21,525 nucleotides of DNA from Spirochaetia bacterium (lineage in GTDB: Bacteria; Spirochaetota; Spirochaetia; Treponematales; Breznakiellaceae), in contig BNVB01000045.1 in the NCBI GenBank assembly GCA_025997795.1, positions 1 through 21,525 of the forward strand, given 5' to 3'. The notes beneath the pieces are model-generated. The model ran no database searches, had not been told where the DNA came from, and saw nothing but the letters and a program-made list of their open reading frames with translations. The translations under genes and the position numbers were made by a program. Every line of letters starts with the position of its first letter. The stretch's first letter is position 1. Positions 1-9,900 of this stretch are shown here, piece after piece.

Positions 1-162
1 ATGATTGCTTACCAGCGGCAGGGGGAAAACCTTTTCAAATGCCGCTACTTCGCCTATCAGTTTTGACGGAAGGGCATAATACCCGTCCCGGATGCTAAAG
101 ATAAGAAATTTTTCCAGCGCTCCGGCGGACTCCGGGGAAGAGTCCGTTTTTTCTTTTTCCAT
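1..162 (-). CDS. CheW-like chemotaxis adaptor, N-terminal fragment (cut by window edge)
   Basis: This is the start of a gene read leftward from ATG at 160-162; 54 codons are visible and the frame is open at base 1. After a hydrophilic N-terminus of about 18 residues comes FLIFSIRDGYYALPSKLIGE, the typical opening of a CheW domain, in which an F-x-I-F-x-I strand is followed by a Y-x-L-P-x-x-x-I-x-E strand. CheW proteins couple chemoreceptors to the CheA kinase. The gene lies 66 nt after comF on the same strand. No Shine-Dalgarno site precedes the ATG; instead a good -10 box ends 6 nt before it, so the transcript may be leaderless. Whether it is a stand-alone CheW or the N-terminus of a longer protein cannot be seen. 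Confidence 0.7.
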   Translation of the reverse strand, partial: MEKEKTDSSPESAGALEKFLIFSIRDGYYALPSKLIGEVAAFEKVFPLPLVSNH

Positions 163-168
163 AAAAAA

Positions 169-198
169 AGTATACCACAACCTGCTTTTTCCCCGCAA
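169..198 (-). promoter_or_regulatory. Putative sigma-70 promoter for the CheW-like gene
   Basis: Read on the minus strand, TTGCGG (193-198) and TATACT (169-174) are separated by 18 nt. The -10 box ends 6 nt before the ATG at 162, so transcription would begin at or next to the start codon. This fits the lack of a Shine-Dalgarno site. The assignment rests on motif match only. Confidence 0.45.
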
Positions 199-228
199 TC
201 GGGTCTAACAGTATCTATCTCTAATTGA

Positions 229-1002
229 TTAATCGTAACAAAGGCAAATCCCATACACTTTTTCGGCGCCCCCTGATTTAAGCGCCCCCGCACAGGCATC
301 CATGGTTGAACCGGTGGTATACACATCGTCAAATACCAGGGCGGTTTTGGGAACAGGTTTTCCCGCAACGGGAACAATCCGGCCCCGCAGGTTTACCCGC
401 CGCTGTTCCCGGTCCAGTTTTTTTTGGCTTTCCGACGGACGCCGTTTAAGACAGCGGTTTACCGGAATATCCCTGCCGTATTTTTCCAGCAGCAGCGCCA
501 GATGATCAATTTGATCCCAGCCGGTTTTTTTTATTTTTCTCGGCCGGGGCGGAACCGGTACCCAAACAGCGGATACGGGAATGTCCGCCGAATTACAAAG
601 CATATCAAAACCCTGGCGGACTAGGTCTGCAAAAAAATTCCCCAGGGTAAGCCGTGCGCCGAATTTGTAGGCCTTAAGGATCTTTTGGTATTTTCCAGCA
701 TAGGGAAAAAGGGAAACTACCCGGTCAAAGGAACGTACCGGCCCATTCCGGCAGGAAAGGCAGGTTCCCGTTTCAGAGATTAGCGGCTGGCCGCAGACAG
801 AACAGCGTCCGTATTCGTCAAAGGTTCCGCCGGGAACCAGGGTTTTCCGGCAGGGGCCGCAGATGCCGTAAAAGGCATCCGTAAAAGACAAAAGGTTTCC
901 ACAGAGAGCGCAGCCGGCGGGGAAAAGTCCTTCCCATAATGCGGCCAATAAGGGAGCGGTTTTTTGATACAGGGATAAATCTGTCCATAGCGGGGTTTTC
1001 AT
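229..1002 (-). CDS. comF: ComF family phosphoribosyltransferase-like protein
   Basis: This 257-aa protein belongs to the ComF/GntX family, linked in other bacteria to handling of incoming single-stranded DNA during transformation. The N-terminal part carries four CxxC pairs (Cys 31/34, 48/51, 67/70, 81/84), which would form two zinc-binding sites. The C-terminal part is a type I phosphoribosyltransferase fold with the PRPP loop VFDDVYTTGST at about 223-233. The segment WVPVPPRPRKIKKTGWDQ (147-164) is also typical. The length is normal for the family. It follows mutS by 71 nt on the same strand, an order I recall from Borrelia. The ATG start lacks a clear Shine-Dalgarno site; no better in-frame start precedes the first cysteine pair. 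Its function in a spirochaete is not established from sequence. Confidence 0.9.
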   Translation of the reverse strand: MKTPLWTDLSLYQKTAPLLAALWEGLFPAGCALCGNLLSFTDAFYGICGPCRKTLVPGGTFDEYGRCSVCGQPLISETGTCLSCRNGPVRSFDRVVSLFPYAGKYQKILKAYKFGARLTLGNFFADLVRQGFDMLCNSADIPVSAVWVPVPPRPRKIKKTGWDQIDHLALLLEKYGRDIPVNRCLKRRPSESQKKLDREQRRVNLRGRIVPVAGKPVPKTALVFDDVYTTGSTMDACAGALKSGGAEKVYGICLCYD

Positions 1003-1073
1003 ACCTATAAGAGGGCATTATCCTGTACGGCGCTTGTATCAACGGCGATTTTTAGGGGAAAAGCCCCGGTATC

Positions 1074-3755
1074 TTAATCAAAAAGTGTGGGCGAAGCGGA
1101 CTCGGTAAAAAGGCGGCCGGATTTATGCCCTTCGCGTTTAAGCAGATCCTTCCAGCGGTAAACAAGCTTAAGCCCTTCCAGGGGTGTTATAGTATCGGGG
1201 TTTAGGGCGGACAGTTCCCGAATTACTGCCCGGCCCGGCAGTTCTGCGGAACACGGTGATACCGCCTCCGTTTTTGCTGCTTTGGCATTTTCTCCGCCGG
1301 GGAGCAGGGCCGTATCTTTTTGCCGGATAAGATCCAACACTTCCCCGGCCCGTTCCAGCACCGCCTGGGGAAGTCCCGCCATGCCCGCAGCGTGGAGTCC
1401 GTAGGACTCCGCACTGGGCCCTTCCTTAAGTTTACGAAGAAAGATGATGCTGCCGTTTTGTTCCAGTACTTCCATGGAACGGTTTGCCATACCGGAATGT
1501 TCCAGCCGGGAAAGTTCATGGAAGTGGGTGGCAAAGAGGGTACGGCACCGTATCCTGTTAAGAAGGTCCTCGCAAACCGCCCAAGCAATGGCCAGGCCGT
1601 CGGCGGTTCCGGTACCCCGGCCTACCTCGTCCATGATCACCAGGCTCCGTTCTGTGGCAGTGTGCAGTATGTGGGCGGTTTCGTTCATTTCCACAAGAAA
1701 GGTCGATTCCCCCCGGGCCAGATTGTCCGAAGCTCCCACCCGGCAATAGATACGGTCGGTAATGCCGATAAACGCTTCCCGGGCGGGAACAAAACAACCG
1801 ATCTGGGCCATGATCGTAATTAACGCTGCCTGCCGGAGGTAGGTTGATTTTCCTGCCATATTGGGGCCGGTTACCAGGGCAAAGAAAACACCCTGCGGAC
1901 AAAATTCCAGGCAGAGATCGTTGGGAATAAATTCCCCGCCGGGCAGATGGGCTTCCACCACCGGATGGCGGCCTTCGGTAATGAGTGTCCGGTTTTCTTC
2001 ATCAACCACCGGACGAATCCATCCCCTAATAGTGGCGGCCCAGGCAAGTGATTGGGCAGCGTCCAACTCTGCAATCAGCCTCGCCGCAGAGCTGATACGT
2101 CCAAGCTGGGCTTTGGTCTTTTCCCGGAGTTCCAGAAAGAGGTTTTTTTCCAGTTCAATGATCCGGTCGGAGGCGCCGTTAATGTCCGATTCAAGTTTGG
2201 CCAGGGTATCGGTGGTAAAACGTTCACCCGTAACAATGCCCTGGCGGCGGATAAAGTACGAAGGAACCCGGGAAAGATGGGTTTTGGTTACTTCAAAAAA
2301 ATAACCGATAAGCCGGTTATAGCGGATTTTAAGGCTTGGTATACCCGTGGCGGTTTTTTCTTTTTCAAGGTATTCCTCCAGCATGATCCTGCCATGTTCT
2401 TTAATAGTCCGCAGTTCATCCAGTTTAGCGCTGTAAGCGCTTTTGATAAGATTGCCTTCGGTAAGCAGAATAGAAGGATTTTCCGCCAGGCCCCTTTCCA
2501 GCAAAAGCCGGGTTTCTTCCAGTACGGTAAAATCCCCGGCGCCAAAAGAAGCGGCCTCGCTTGATTCAAAACAGATCTTGTTTTTTTCCGGTTTTTCCAG
2601 GACTATCTCCCGCATTTCTGCCAAACCGGAAAGGGCATTCATGATCGAAACCATGTCTTTGCCGTGGGCCTTGTCCATGGCAAGCCGGGAAGAAAGCCGT
2701 TCCAGATCGGGGGTTTTTGCCAGCATGGTCCGGAGCAAACTTAACATTTCCTGATCCCGGTAAAAACTTTCGGTCAGGTCAAGCCGCCGGCCGATACATT
2801 CCCTGCTTTTTAGGGGATGGAGCAGCCGGCGGCGGAGCAGCCGCCTTCCCATGGTGGTTTTTGTCTCGTCCAGGATACTAAAGAGTGAATACTGTTCCGT
2901 CCCGTCCCGGAGGTTCCTGACCAGTTCAAGGTTACCCTGGGTTGCTTCGTCCACTGCCACATAATCGCTTTTGCCGTAAACTCCCAGGGTCCTGACATGG
3001 GGAATAAGGCTCTTTGCCGTTTCATCAAGGTAATCCAGAAGCGCCCCGGCGGCGATAATTTCGGGCGAAAAATTTTCCAGGCCAAAGCCCTTAAGATTGG
3101 CGGTACCAAACTGACGGCAAAGCCGAGTAAAGGATTTTTCCCGGTCAAAAAGCCAGTCCGCCCAGCGGTTAAGCACCAGCCCGGTTTTTCCCTCAAGCCG
3201 CCGGGTTAAAGCGGGCAATTCCGTTAAAAGTGATTCGGCGGCGATAATTTCCCGTATCTCCAGCCGTTCCAGTTCCAGGCCAAGAAACGAAACGGCATTT
3301 TCTGCGGGAAAGGAAGTGGCATAAAAAGCGCCGGTAGAAAGATCGATGTAAGCAAACGAAACGGTCTCTCCCGCCAGGGCTGCCGATGCCAGATAATTGG
3401 CGCTGCCCTTTTCCAGATAATTTTCGTCCACCGTGGTACCAGGGGTGATAATTTCCACCACCCGCCGTTCCATCAATTTGGTTTTACCCGGTTCAGAAAC
3501 TTGTTCGCAGACAGCTATTTTTTTTCCCAGCCGGAGCAGCCGGGCCACATAACCCTGGGCCGCATGGTAGGGAAGGCCGCACATGGGCAGTCCATTCCGC
3601 TGGGTAAGGGTTAAATTAAGGAGCGAAGAAACCTCCAGGGCATCTTCGGCAAACATTTCGTAAAAATCCCCCAGCCGGAAAAAAAGAACACTGTCACGGT
3701 GTTCCTTTTTAATGGAACGGTACTGATCCAGCAGGGGGCTATCGCCCGCACTCAA
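1074..3755 (-). CDS. mutS: DNA mismatch repair ATPase MutS
   Basis: MutS (893 aa) recognises base mismatches and small loops and recruits MutL. The mismatch-reading motif F31-Y-E33 lies in the N-terminal domain (GDFYEMF). The middle part contains the connector, lever and clamp domains. The C-terminal ABC-type ATPase has Walker A GPNMAGKS (630-637), Walker B LVIMDE (705-710) and the downstream GRGT and THFHEL segments. A less conserved stretch at about 815-845 precedes the final helical dimerisation region (LNPDTITPLEGLKLVYRWKD). The length is within the usual 850-900 aa. The start codon is TTG at 3753-3755; an AGGA Shine-Dalgarno site 8 nt upstream supports it, and I found no better ATG. The gene begins 26 nt after skp, so it is probably cotranscribed with the outer-membrane assembly genes. 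Confidence 0.97.
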   Translation of the reverse strand: MSAGDSPLLDQYRSIKKEHRDSVLFFRLGDFYEMFAEDALEVSSLLNLTLTQRNGLPMCGLPYHAAQGYVARLLRLGKKIAVCEQVSEPGKTKLMERRVVEIITPGTTVDENYLEKGSANYLASAALAGETVSFAYIDLSTGAFYATSFPAENAVSFLGLELERLEIREIIAAESLLTELPALTRRLEGKTGLVLNRWADWLFDREKSFTRLCRQFGTANLKGFGLENFSPEIIAAGALLDYLDETAKSLIPHVRTLGVYGKSDYVAVDEATQGNLELVRNLRDGTEQYSLFSILDETKTTMGRRLLRRRLLHPLKSRECIGRRLDLTESFYRDQEMLSLLRTMLAKTPDLERLSSRLAMDKAHGKDMVSIMNALSGLAEMREIVLEKPEKNKICFESSEAASFGAGDFTVLEETRLLLERGLAENPSILLTEGNLIKSAYSAKLDELRTIKEHGRIMLEEYLEKEKTATGIPSLKIRYNRLIGYFFEVTKTHLSRVPSYFIRRQGIVTGERFTTDTLAKLESDINGASDRIIELEKNLFLELREKTKAQLGRISSAARLIAELDAAQSLAWAATIRGWIRPVVDEENRTLITEGRHPVVEAHLPGGEFIPNDLCLEFCPQGVFFALVTGPNMAGKSTYLRQAALITIMAQIGCFVPAREAFIGITDRIYCRVGASDNLARGESTFLVEMNETAHILHTATERSLVIMDEVGRGTGTADGLAIAWAVCEDLLNRIRCRTLFATHFHELSRLEHSGMANRSMEVLEQNGSIIFLRKLKEGPSAESYGLHAAGMAGLPQAVLERAGEVLDLIRQKDTALLPGGENAKAAKTEAVSPCSAELPGRAVIRELSALNPDTITPLEGLKLVYRWKDLLKREGHKSGRLFTESASPTLFD

Positions 3756-3763
3756 ATGGGATA

Positions 3764-3767
3764 TCCT
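3764..3767 (-). promoter_or_regulatory. Ribosome binding site of mutS (AGGA), supports TTG start
   Basis: On the minus strand AGGA lies 8 nt before the TTG at 3753-3755. This decides for TTG as the mutS initiation codon. Confidence 0.6.
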
Positions 3768-3781
3768 GGCTGTTTGATTCG

Positions 3782-4309
3782 TTAACGCCTGGTAGTTCCG
3801 GTGCGGATCCGTTCAATAACCTTGTTGGTAATATCCACCGACGGGCTGTACCAGAGAATTCCCGTATCACTTTTGCTCAGGATCATACTGTACCCTTCAC
3901 TTTCTGCCACGAGCCGCAGCACATTGTTAATCTGGGTGGTAAAGGATTCATTTTTGGACAACTGTTCCCGGTCCCGTTCAAGTTCGGTATAGCGTGTATC
4001 AATGTAGTTTTTGGTGGACTGGATTTTTGCCTTAATCTGGTTTTCCAGGCTTCGTATCTGATCCCGTTTCTCGGCGGCCTTGGCTTCTTCCAGCCGGGCA
4101 TTGAGATCCTGCAGTTCCCTGTTCATGCGGTCAATTTCCGCCTGTACCTTGTTCCGCTTTTCATTGAAGGCCTTCGCATCCGCCGATTGTTCGGCAAAAG
4201 CGGAAAAAATCCGGTTCATATCTACCACGGCAAAACGGGTGATAGATGCCTGGGCAGAAAGAAAAACAGCTGTTCCCAGTAACACAAACAGGAAAACAAA
4301 ACGTCTCAT
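3782..4309 (-). CDS. skp: OmpH/Skp family periplasmic chaperone
   Basis: The 175-aa protein has a signal peptide (RRFVFLFVLLGTAVFLSAQA, probable cleavage near residue 21). The mature start ITRFAVVDMNRIF matches the Skp/OmpH opening strand. A long charged helical region (about 45-125) corresponds to the coiled-coil tentacle, and C-terminal segments (SMILSKSDTGILWYSPSVDIT) complete the body domain. Skp holds unfolded outer-membrane proteins in the periplasm and delivers them to BamA, which is encoded 11 nt upstream. The reading frame also opens at a TTG two codons earlier (4315). That TTG directly abuts the Shine-Dalgarno GGAGG, so the ATG at 4307-4309, 6 nt from GGAGG, is the better start. The length fits the family (about 160-180 aa). 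Confidence 0.92.
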   Translation of the reverse strand: MRRFVFLFVLLGTAVFLSAQASITRFAVVDMNRIFSAFAEQSADAKAFNEKRNKVQAEIDRMNRELQDLNARLEEAKAAEKRDQIRSLENQIKAKIQSTKNYIDTRYTELERDREQLSKNESFTTQINNVLRLVAESEGYSMILSKSDTGILWYSPSVDITNKVIERIRTGTTRR

Positions 4310-4315
4310 ATACAA

Positions 4316-4320
4316 CCTCC
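4316..4320 (-). promoter_or_regulatory. Ribosome binding site of skp (GGAGG)
   Basis: GGAGG on the minus strand follows the bamA stop codon directly and lies 6 nt before the ATG at 4309. It rules out the overlapping TTG at 4315 as the start and indicates translational coupling with bamA. Confidence 0.75.
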
Positions 4321-6873
4321 CTAAGTTGTAGGTATCGCAAAAGAAATAACAAAATCAAGGCCCGAAGTAGGTTTGCTGGCATTTCTGAACATGGAACCTT
4401 CCTGGAATTGGACCTGGCCGTCTTTGATAATAAAACGTTTGGCCAAAAGGAAGCGGAAAGGGAACTGGGCTATGGTAAAACGCAGCCCTCCGCCGTAGCT
4501 AAACCGCCAATTTTCGGCATCCAGATGACTAAAGAACTCCGCCGGTGTTACAAGGTTACTTGAATAGGGGGCATTCCGCCGGGAAGCCACAATACCGGAT
4601 GCTAAATCGGCATCAAAAAACAAGTCCAGGGCCAGAAGGTTCGGCACCAGGGGTATACGCAGTTCCGCCCAGTTTTCCCAAAGAGCGGTACCGCGGTTAA
4701 GCCGTTCACCATACCAGCCCCGGCCTATGAACATACCATCAATATACAGTTTGTTAACATCCTCTATCATGGGGAGATCCATGCCAAACTGGGGGAAGAT
4801 AAACGAAACACCCGTATGGAGGGCCAGGACGGTCTTAAAACTCCATTTTTCGGTCACCGGTAAATTTATCAGGGTAAAGAAAACTTCCGCTTTGGTATCA
4901 CTGCGGATATAGTGTTCCAGTTCCACGGGGAAAAAACCATGAAATGAAAAACGCTGGCTGGCATAATAACCTTTTCCGGGATCGTAATAAAGGTCCCGGT
5001 TATCCAGCGAAACCATGGTCCAAAAGGAGTTAACCGGGGTCCAGTCCCCGTTCCGTTCCCGGATAACCGGATCAAAGGGCCGGATTGTTTCGTCATACGT
5101 ATTGTTGATAAAGCCGGTACGGATCCCGCCTCCGGTTCCCAGAACACCCAGCCGGGTAGACCAGCGGTAGGTAGCGGAAAGTCCCAGAGAAAGGTACCAC
5201 TGGATATACTCCATCAGGTATTCGTCGGAAGGGGACTTGCGGGCATCCACATATTCATCGTAACTGCTAAACCCGTCAGGATACGCCTCATCTTCGTCGC
5301 CATAAAAGATAGGACCGTTGCGGCCGTTGTTCATGGCGGTAGTTCGTTTTGCATGGTTCAGGGTTAAATCCACTCCCCATGACAGGGGAATGTCCTTAAA
5401 CCAGCGCTGGGAATAGGAAAGAGAAACGCTTTGGCTTGTGGTTGAAGCGTTAACTTCCGCTTTTACCTGGTTGCCGTAACCCAGAAAGTTTCTGTCGGTC
5501 CAGCTTAAAAGTCCTGATATGGGAAAATCATCTGGATTGGAAGAACCGGAAAAGGTAAGGCCAAACATAATATCCGTGGTGTGCCCTTCTTCCACATTGA
5601 TGATAAGGTCCATAAGGCCGTCTTCGCTTCCTTCAACCGGTTCGGGGTATACATTGGAAAAGTACTGTAAATTCATTAAGTTACGGTAGGCGCTGGTTAC
5701 TTTTTCGGTAGAATAAATGTCTCCCGCTTCCAGCGGTATTTCCCGGAGGATCACAAAATCTTTGGTTTTACTGTTTCCCCGGATAACGATATTTTCAATA
5801 TGGGCTCTGCCCCGTTCAACAATGGTTATATGGTACCCGATAGTTCCTTCTTCAGAATCCCGCCGTTCTTCCCGGCGTATATCGTTATAGATATAACCGC
5901 TTTCATAATAAAGTCCCGACACCCGCTGAAGGTCCAGTTCCAGCTGGGAAGCGTTGGCGGTTTTATTGGGGCTTGACCTGACCTTTGCAGCAAGCTGTTC
6001 GGTGGTAAAAATGTCGTTGCCCTCAAAGGTAATCCCGGTAAAGGTATAGGTTCTTCCTTCATAGATACGGTAGGTAATAACCAGGTTATTATTGCCCCTC
6101 TCGTCCTTGGTCATTTCCTGTACTACGTCGGTTACTTCAGCGTCCAGGTAACCCCTGTCCCGGTAATACCGGTTAAGGGCCTCCCGGTCGGCGACCAGTT
6201 TGGTATCCTGGTAGGCGCCATTCCTGACCAGTCCCTTGGGTTTCATGGAAAGCTGCCCCCGGAGGCTGCTGCTGGAAAAGACCGTATTACCCTCAAAAAA
6301 AATGTCGGTAACAATGACCTGGGCCCCTTCGGTAACGGAAAACACCAGTTCCACGGTATTGTCCTCGGCGGGCCGGGTTTCGGAGCGGACTTGAATATCC
6401 GGATAGCCTTTTTCCTGGTATTTATTGCGAATGGCCGTTTCATCGGCCCGGATAATCATGCTGTTGGCAACATCGTTTATCTTGCTGGTAATGGCATCCA
6501 GGAGATCCCGGCGCTTGACCCCGGTATTACCCGCAAAGGTAATTTTGGACACCGTGGGCCGTTCCTCCACCTTAAAGAGAAGAACCACTTCGTTGGCCGA
6601 ATCGTTGGCCGGCAGGACCGAAGGAGTAATAAGCTCAAAGTATTCCAGGGCATAGAGTTTAGCCTGGAGTTCCAAAAAGATGCTGTCCGAAAAGGCCCTG
6701 CCCCGGTAAGATTCTACAACACTGTCCAGTTCGGAAAGCCGTATATGCCGGTTACCGTCAAAACGTATATCCCTGATTGGTTTACCCTGGTACCAGTCGG
6801 GCGCCAGCGCCGTCTGGGCAAAACAAAAACCGGCAATTAAAACCAACAGTATCGCTGCAAAAAATGAACGCAT
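4321..6873 (-). CDS. bamA: Outer membrane protein assembly factor BamA (Omp85)
   Basis: BamA (850 aa) is the central insertase for outer-membrane beta-barrel proteins. A signal peptide ends at about FCFAQ (20). Five POTRA repeats follow, each with an F-x-G-N turn: FDGNRHI (38), FAGNTGV (113), FEGNTVF (193), FEGNDIF (283) and IRGNSKT (364). The barrel begins at about 432. The loop-6 motif that is VRGF in E. coli reads GRGW here (717-720), keeping the essential Arg-Gly. An acidic insertion with many Asp, Glu and Tyr residues lies at about 524-556. The protein is the T. pallidum TP0326 (Tp92) type, slightly longer than its roughly 837 aa as I recall. Start ATG has AGGAG 5 nt upstream. The gene sits between tamB (40 nt upstream) and skp, a genuine functional cluster. 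Confidence 0.96.
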   Translation of the reverse strand: MRSFFAAILLVLIAGFCFAQTALAPDWYQGKPIRDIRFDGNRHIRLSELDSVVESYRGRAFSDSIFLELQAKLYALEYFELITPSVLPANDSANEVVLLFKVEERPTVSKITFAGNTGVKRRDLLDAITSKINDVANSMIIRADETAIRNKYQEKGYPDIQVRSETRPAEDNTVELVFSVTEGAQVIVTDIFFEGNTVFSSSSLRGQLSMKPKGLVRNGAYQDTKLVADREALNRYYRDRGYLDAEVTDVVQEMTKDERGNNNLVITYRIYEGRTYTFTGITFEGNDIFTTEQLAAKVRSSPNKTANASQLELDLQRVSGLYYESGYIYNDIRREERRDSEEGTIGYHITIVERGRAHIENIVIRGNSKTKDFVILREIPLEAGDIYSTEKVTSAYRNLMNLQYFSNVYPEPVEGSEDGLMDLIINVEEGHTTDIMFGLTFSGSSNPDDFPISGLLSWTDRNFLGYGNQVKAEVNASTTSQSVSLSYSQRWFKDIPLSWGVDLTLNHAKRTTAMNNGRNGPIFYGDEDEAYPDGFSSYDEYVDARKSPSDEYLMEYIQWYLSLGLSATYRWSTRLGVLGTGGGIRTGFINNTYDETIRPFDPVIRERNGDWTPVNSFWTMVSLDNRDLYYDPGKGYYASQRFSFHGFFPVELEHYIRSDTKAEVFFTLINLPVTEKWSFKTVLALHTGVSFIFPQFGMDLPMIEDVNKLYIDGMFIGRGWYGERLNRGTALWENWAELRIPLVPNLLALDLFFDADLASGIVASRRNAPYSSNLVTPAEFFSHLDAENWRFSYGGGLRFTIAQFPFRFLLAKRFIIKDGQVQFQEGSMFRNASKPTSGLDFVISFAIPTT

Positions 6874-6889
6874 TAAAGCTCCTGGATTT

Positions 6890-6918
6890 AGTATACAGGG
6901 AATTAAAATCTTTTTAAA
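6890..6918 (-). promoter_or_regulatory. Possible internal promoter ahead of bamA
   Basis: On the minus strand TATACT (6890-6895) lies between the tamB stop and the bamA Shine-Dalgarno site. A weak -35 candidate TTTAAA (6913-6918) is 17 nt further up, overlapping the end of tamB. This could give bamA, skp and mutS transcription independent of tamB. The -35 match is poor. Confidence 0.3.
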
Positions 6919-9900
6919 GAGACCAGCGCCATATCAGGGTTATGGACTGGCCGCTTACATAACCTGCCACCGGATCGGAGAGTTGACCGGTATAGAAGTA
7001 TTCCTCGTATTTGGGACGGAGATTCCACCGTATGTCAAAGAGGGGGGTCCGGAAGTCAAGCCCCAGTTCCGGTTCAACCCGGATACCCCCATACTGGACC
7101 TGGTATTCGTCATAACGGAAGGTAAACATCCCCTGGAGGAACAGGTCGGGACTAAGGTATTTACCGGCAAAAATGGTGGTATTATCCAGGTAGGTACCCA
7201 CGGTTGCCGGCCGCCGTTCCGGTTCATCCGGTTCCCGGGTTCTGACTGCTTCATAAATGGCATTTTGGAGAAACTGGGTCCTGAACGAGAACATATCCAG
7301 CCCCAGGGTATTCCGGATTAGCCGTTCCGCCTGATGGAAAACCAGGGTTTGGAGTATAACCTCGGTACCAAAGTTAAGAACCGGCCTTGCGGTGGGGGTT
7401 TCTCCGGCGGAAGGAGCCTGGCCCAAGAGGCTGTAAATTTCCAACTGGGAAAGAGAGGGGGAAGACTCAAACCGGGGAATATACATCTGGGTCTGGCCAT
7501 TGGGACGAATGGCGCTGAGGGGTACATTATCTATAACCATGGTGATTGTTACCGGGCCGTCCTCATTCCGGTCCCGCAGTTCTGCCCGGACGCTGATGCG
7601 GGGATCAATCTGCGGTTCGTTGCCGTTAAAACGGAGCACTCCTTCGCGGATATAGAAATTGCGCTGGAGCTGCAGGACTTCTCCGCCGCGAAGAACCACA
7701 TCCCCATCCATGCTAAAGTGGGGAATACGGGTGTCCCCGGTAATTCGTACCCCGGTTCCCATTTCTCCATAGGCCCGGAGGACAGGGGTCCTGGGATCGG
7801 GCCAGATAAATTCTACCCGCCGGCCCGCTTTTATGTAGATATCGGTAATAATATCCATATCCGTAGAACGGGCGTTGTTCATTTCATCGGGATTGATTGT
7901 TATCTCCGTATCGTTGGCATTGAGGTTTCCCGTGATGGTCATGATTTCCTTGTTTTCCATCAATAGGTTAAGATTCCCCGTGGCATTACCACTGGCCAGT
8001 ACGCCGGAAAGATCAAAGTCAAAGGGAATGCTCCGGTCAACCTCAATATCCAGGTTAAAACTCGGAATCCACCGGTTAAGCCGGATCCAGCCGCTTACCC
8101 GGCCGCCGCCGCTGCCGCAGGGCGCCGCCACGGGGCCAAAGGAAATTTCATTCCCTTCCAGAGTGATAAGCCCCGTTCCGGGGCCAATCTTTTCCTTTAC
8201 ATACTGGGGTACGGTGAGGAAAACGCCGGAACCCCAGGCAGTACCGGCAAATTCGGGATCAAAGATTGAACCGTATAACCTGGTTTCTCCGCTTAGAAAA
8301 CCGCCGGTAAAGTTAATAACCTTATTTACCGGAATGATCTTCCAGAGACTCTCCAAATCAATAAATACCCCGCTTGCCCAAACATCAATAAATGTTTTTT
8401 CCAGAGTCCCCGCAATAGTTCCCTGGACCGGAGAAGGGGCAGCAAGGGAAGCGGTAATAACCCCGTTCAAGAGACTGCGTTCCCGGAATTCCAGATGCAG
8501 CATATCGCCGGGACCGCCGGAAAGACGGAACATCCCCTCCCCGTTTTCACCGGAGGGGATCCGGGTAAAGACAAAGGCAAAGGGTTCAGGGGCCGCTATG
8601 TCGTTAATGTAGGCCCGGCGGACATCTATGATGCCCGAAAAGGAAGTCGTTTCCAGATCCAGCCAGTTTTTGCCGGGCCGGAAATTCATGCCCAGCGCCA
8701 GATTTGCCCCCAGGTACTGGTCATTAACTTTGCCGGTAATACGTGATTCTGTTTCCAGGCGGCCCGCGCTTCGATCCACCGAAAGGTAGGGAATCTCCGT
8801 TTCCAGTTCCCCCGCAGAAAGTTTAAGCTGGGAAAGGAGCAGCCGTTCCGGATCCAGAAGGCCGCGGCCGCCCAGGGAAAAGGTTTTGTCCCCGGCTCTG
8901 CCCGAAAGGGCCTCCAGGCCGATGTTTACCGTATACTGTTCAGCATTGGTAAAGCGGCCGGTAAGATCCGCCGTCAGCTTGAGTTCGTTATTATTGTCCA
9001 TAAAACGGTCAAGCCTAAAGGACGATGCCCTTCCGCTAAAATCCAGGACCCCTCCTTCAAAAAAGAGATCCCCCGACAGCGTTTCAGTTTCTCCGTTTTT
9101 TAATACAAAGGAGCCGTCGATAACAGAAAACCCGGTATCCCAAACCGCTGCGGCAGACCCTTCCAGCGGGACAGTTTGATCCGCATAGTAAATCCGGTCC
9201 AGGTTAAGCCCGTTTTGATTTGCCGCCCCATGAACAAAAAACCCCGTCTGGGATCGGCCCCTAAGCCCCCGCAGTTCCAGACGGCTTATCAGCAGGTCCC
9301 AGGACGAGGCACTACGGTATACCAGGGATGAAACAAAGGTTAAGTAGGTACTGCGTTTCCTGCCGGGGACAGCAACACCAAAGGCTTCTGCGGAACCGGA
9401 CCAAACATCTTCCTCTTTTTCCAGCCGTACCGAAAGATTATCCGGCCCCCAGACGGCCAGGGTATTGTTCCCGTAACGGCCCTCTAGCCAGTAATCAAAA
9501 TTGAGGTAGGAAAACTGAAAACTAAAGACCGCAGAACCATAGGCGGAAAAATCCGTCTCCAGGCTGAATTCAGCGAACCCCCGCCGCCAGCGCAGTTCGC
9601 CGCCGCTTACCGAGAGGTCGTGTTCTGTTCCGGTGATGGAAGCATCAACGGTTAACGAAGATCCAAGGGCGGCGCTAAAGCGGCTTGTCTGGTACGACAG
9701 AAGGGTAAAGTCGGTAACAAAAAGAAGCTCCATAGAAAGAACCGCCTGTTGGGTCATCTTTCCCGGAGCTGCCAGGGTTACAAAGGGCCGGGCCATGTCG
9801 AGCAGCGCAGTAAGGGGAAAATCGTTCAGCGCCGCCCTTCCCTCCAGTTGGGGCGGCTTTCCTGGTACTGCAAGGGTATAGGTGCCGCTGCTGGTAAAAC

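Noticed and set aside
818..1042. Minus-strand open frame overlapping the start of comF
   Set aside because: It overlaps the comF cysteine-rich region in another frame and has no domain of its own.
1055..1067. Small GGGG/CCCC hairpin between mutS and comF
   Set aside because: A 4-bp stem is too short to call a terminator, and comF follows on the same strand.
4310..4315. TTG as the skp start
   Set aside because: It directly touches the GGAGG ribosome site; the ATG at 4309 has correct spacing.
7334..7966. Plus-strand open frame opposite the end of tamB
   Set aside because: It lies antisense to the conserved TamB domain, has no ribosome site, and the translation resembles no protein family.
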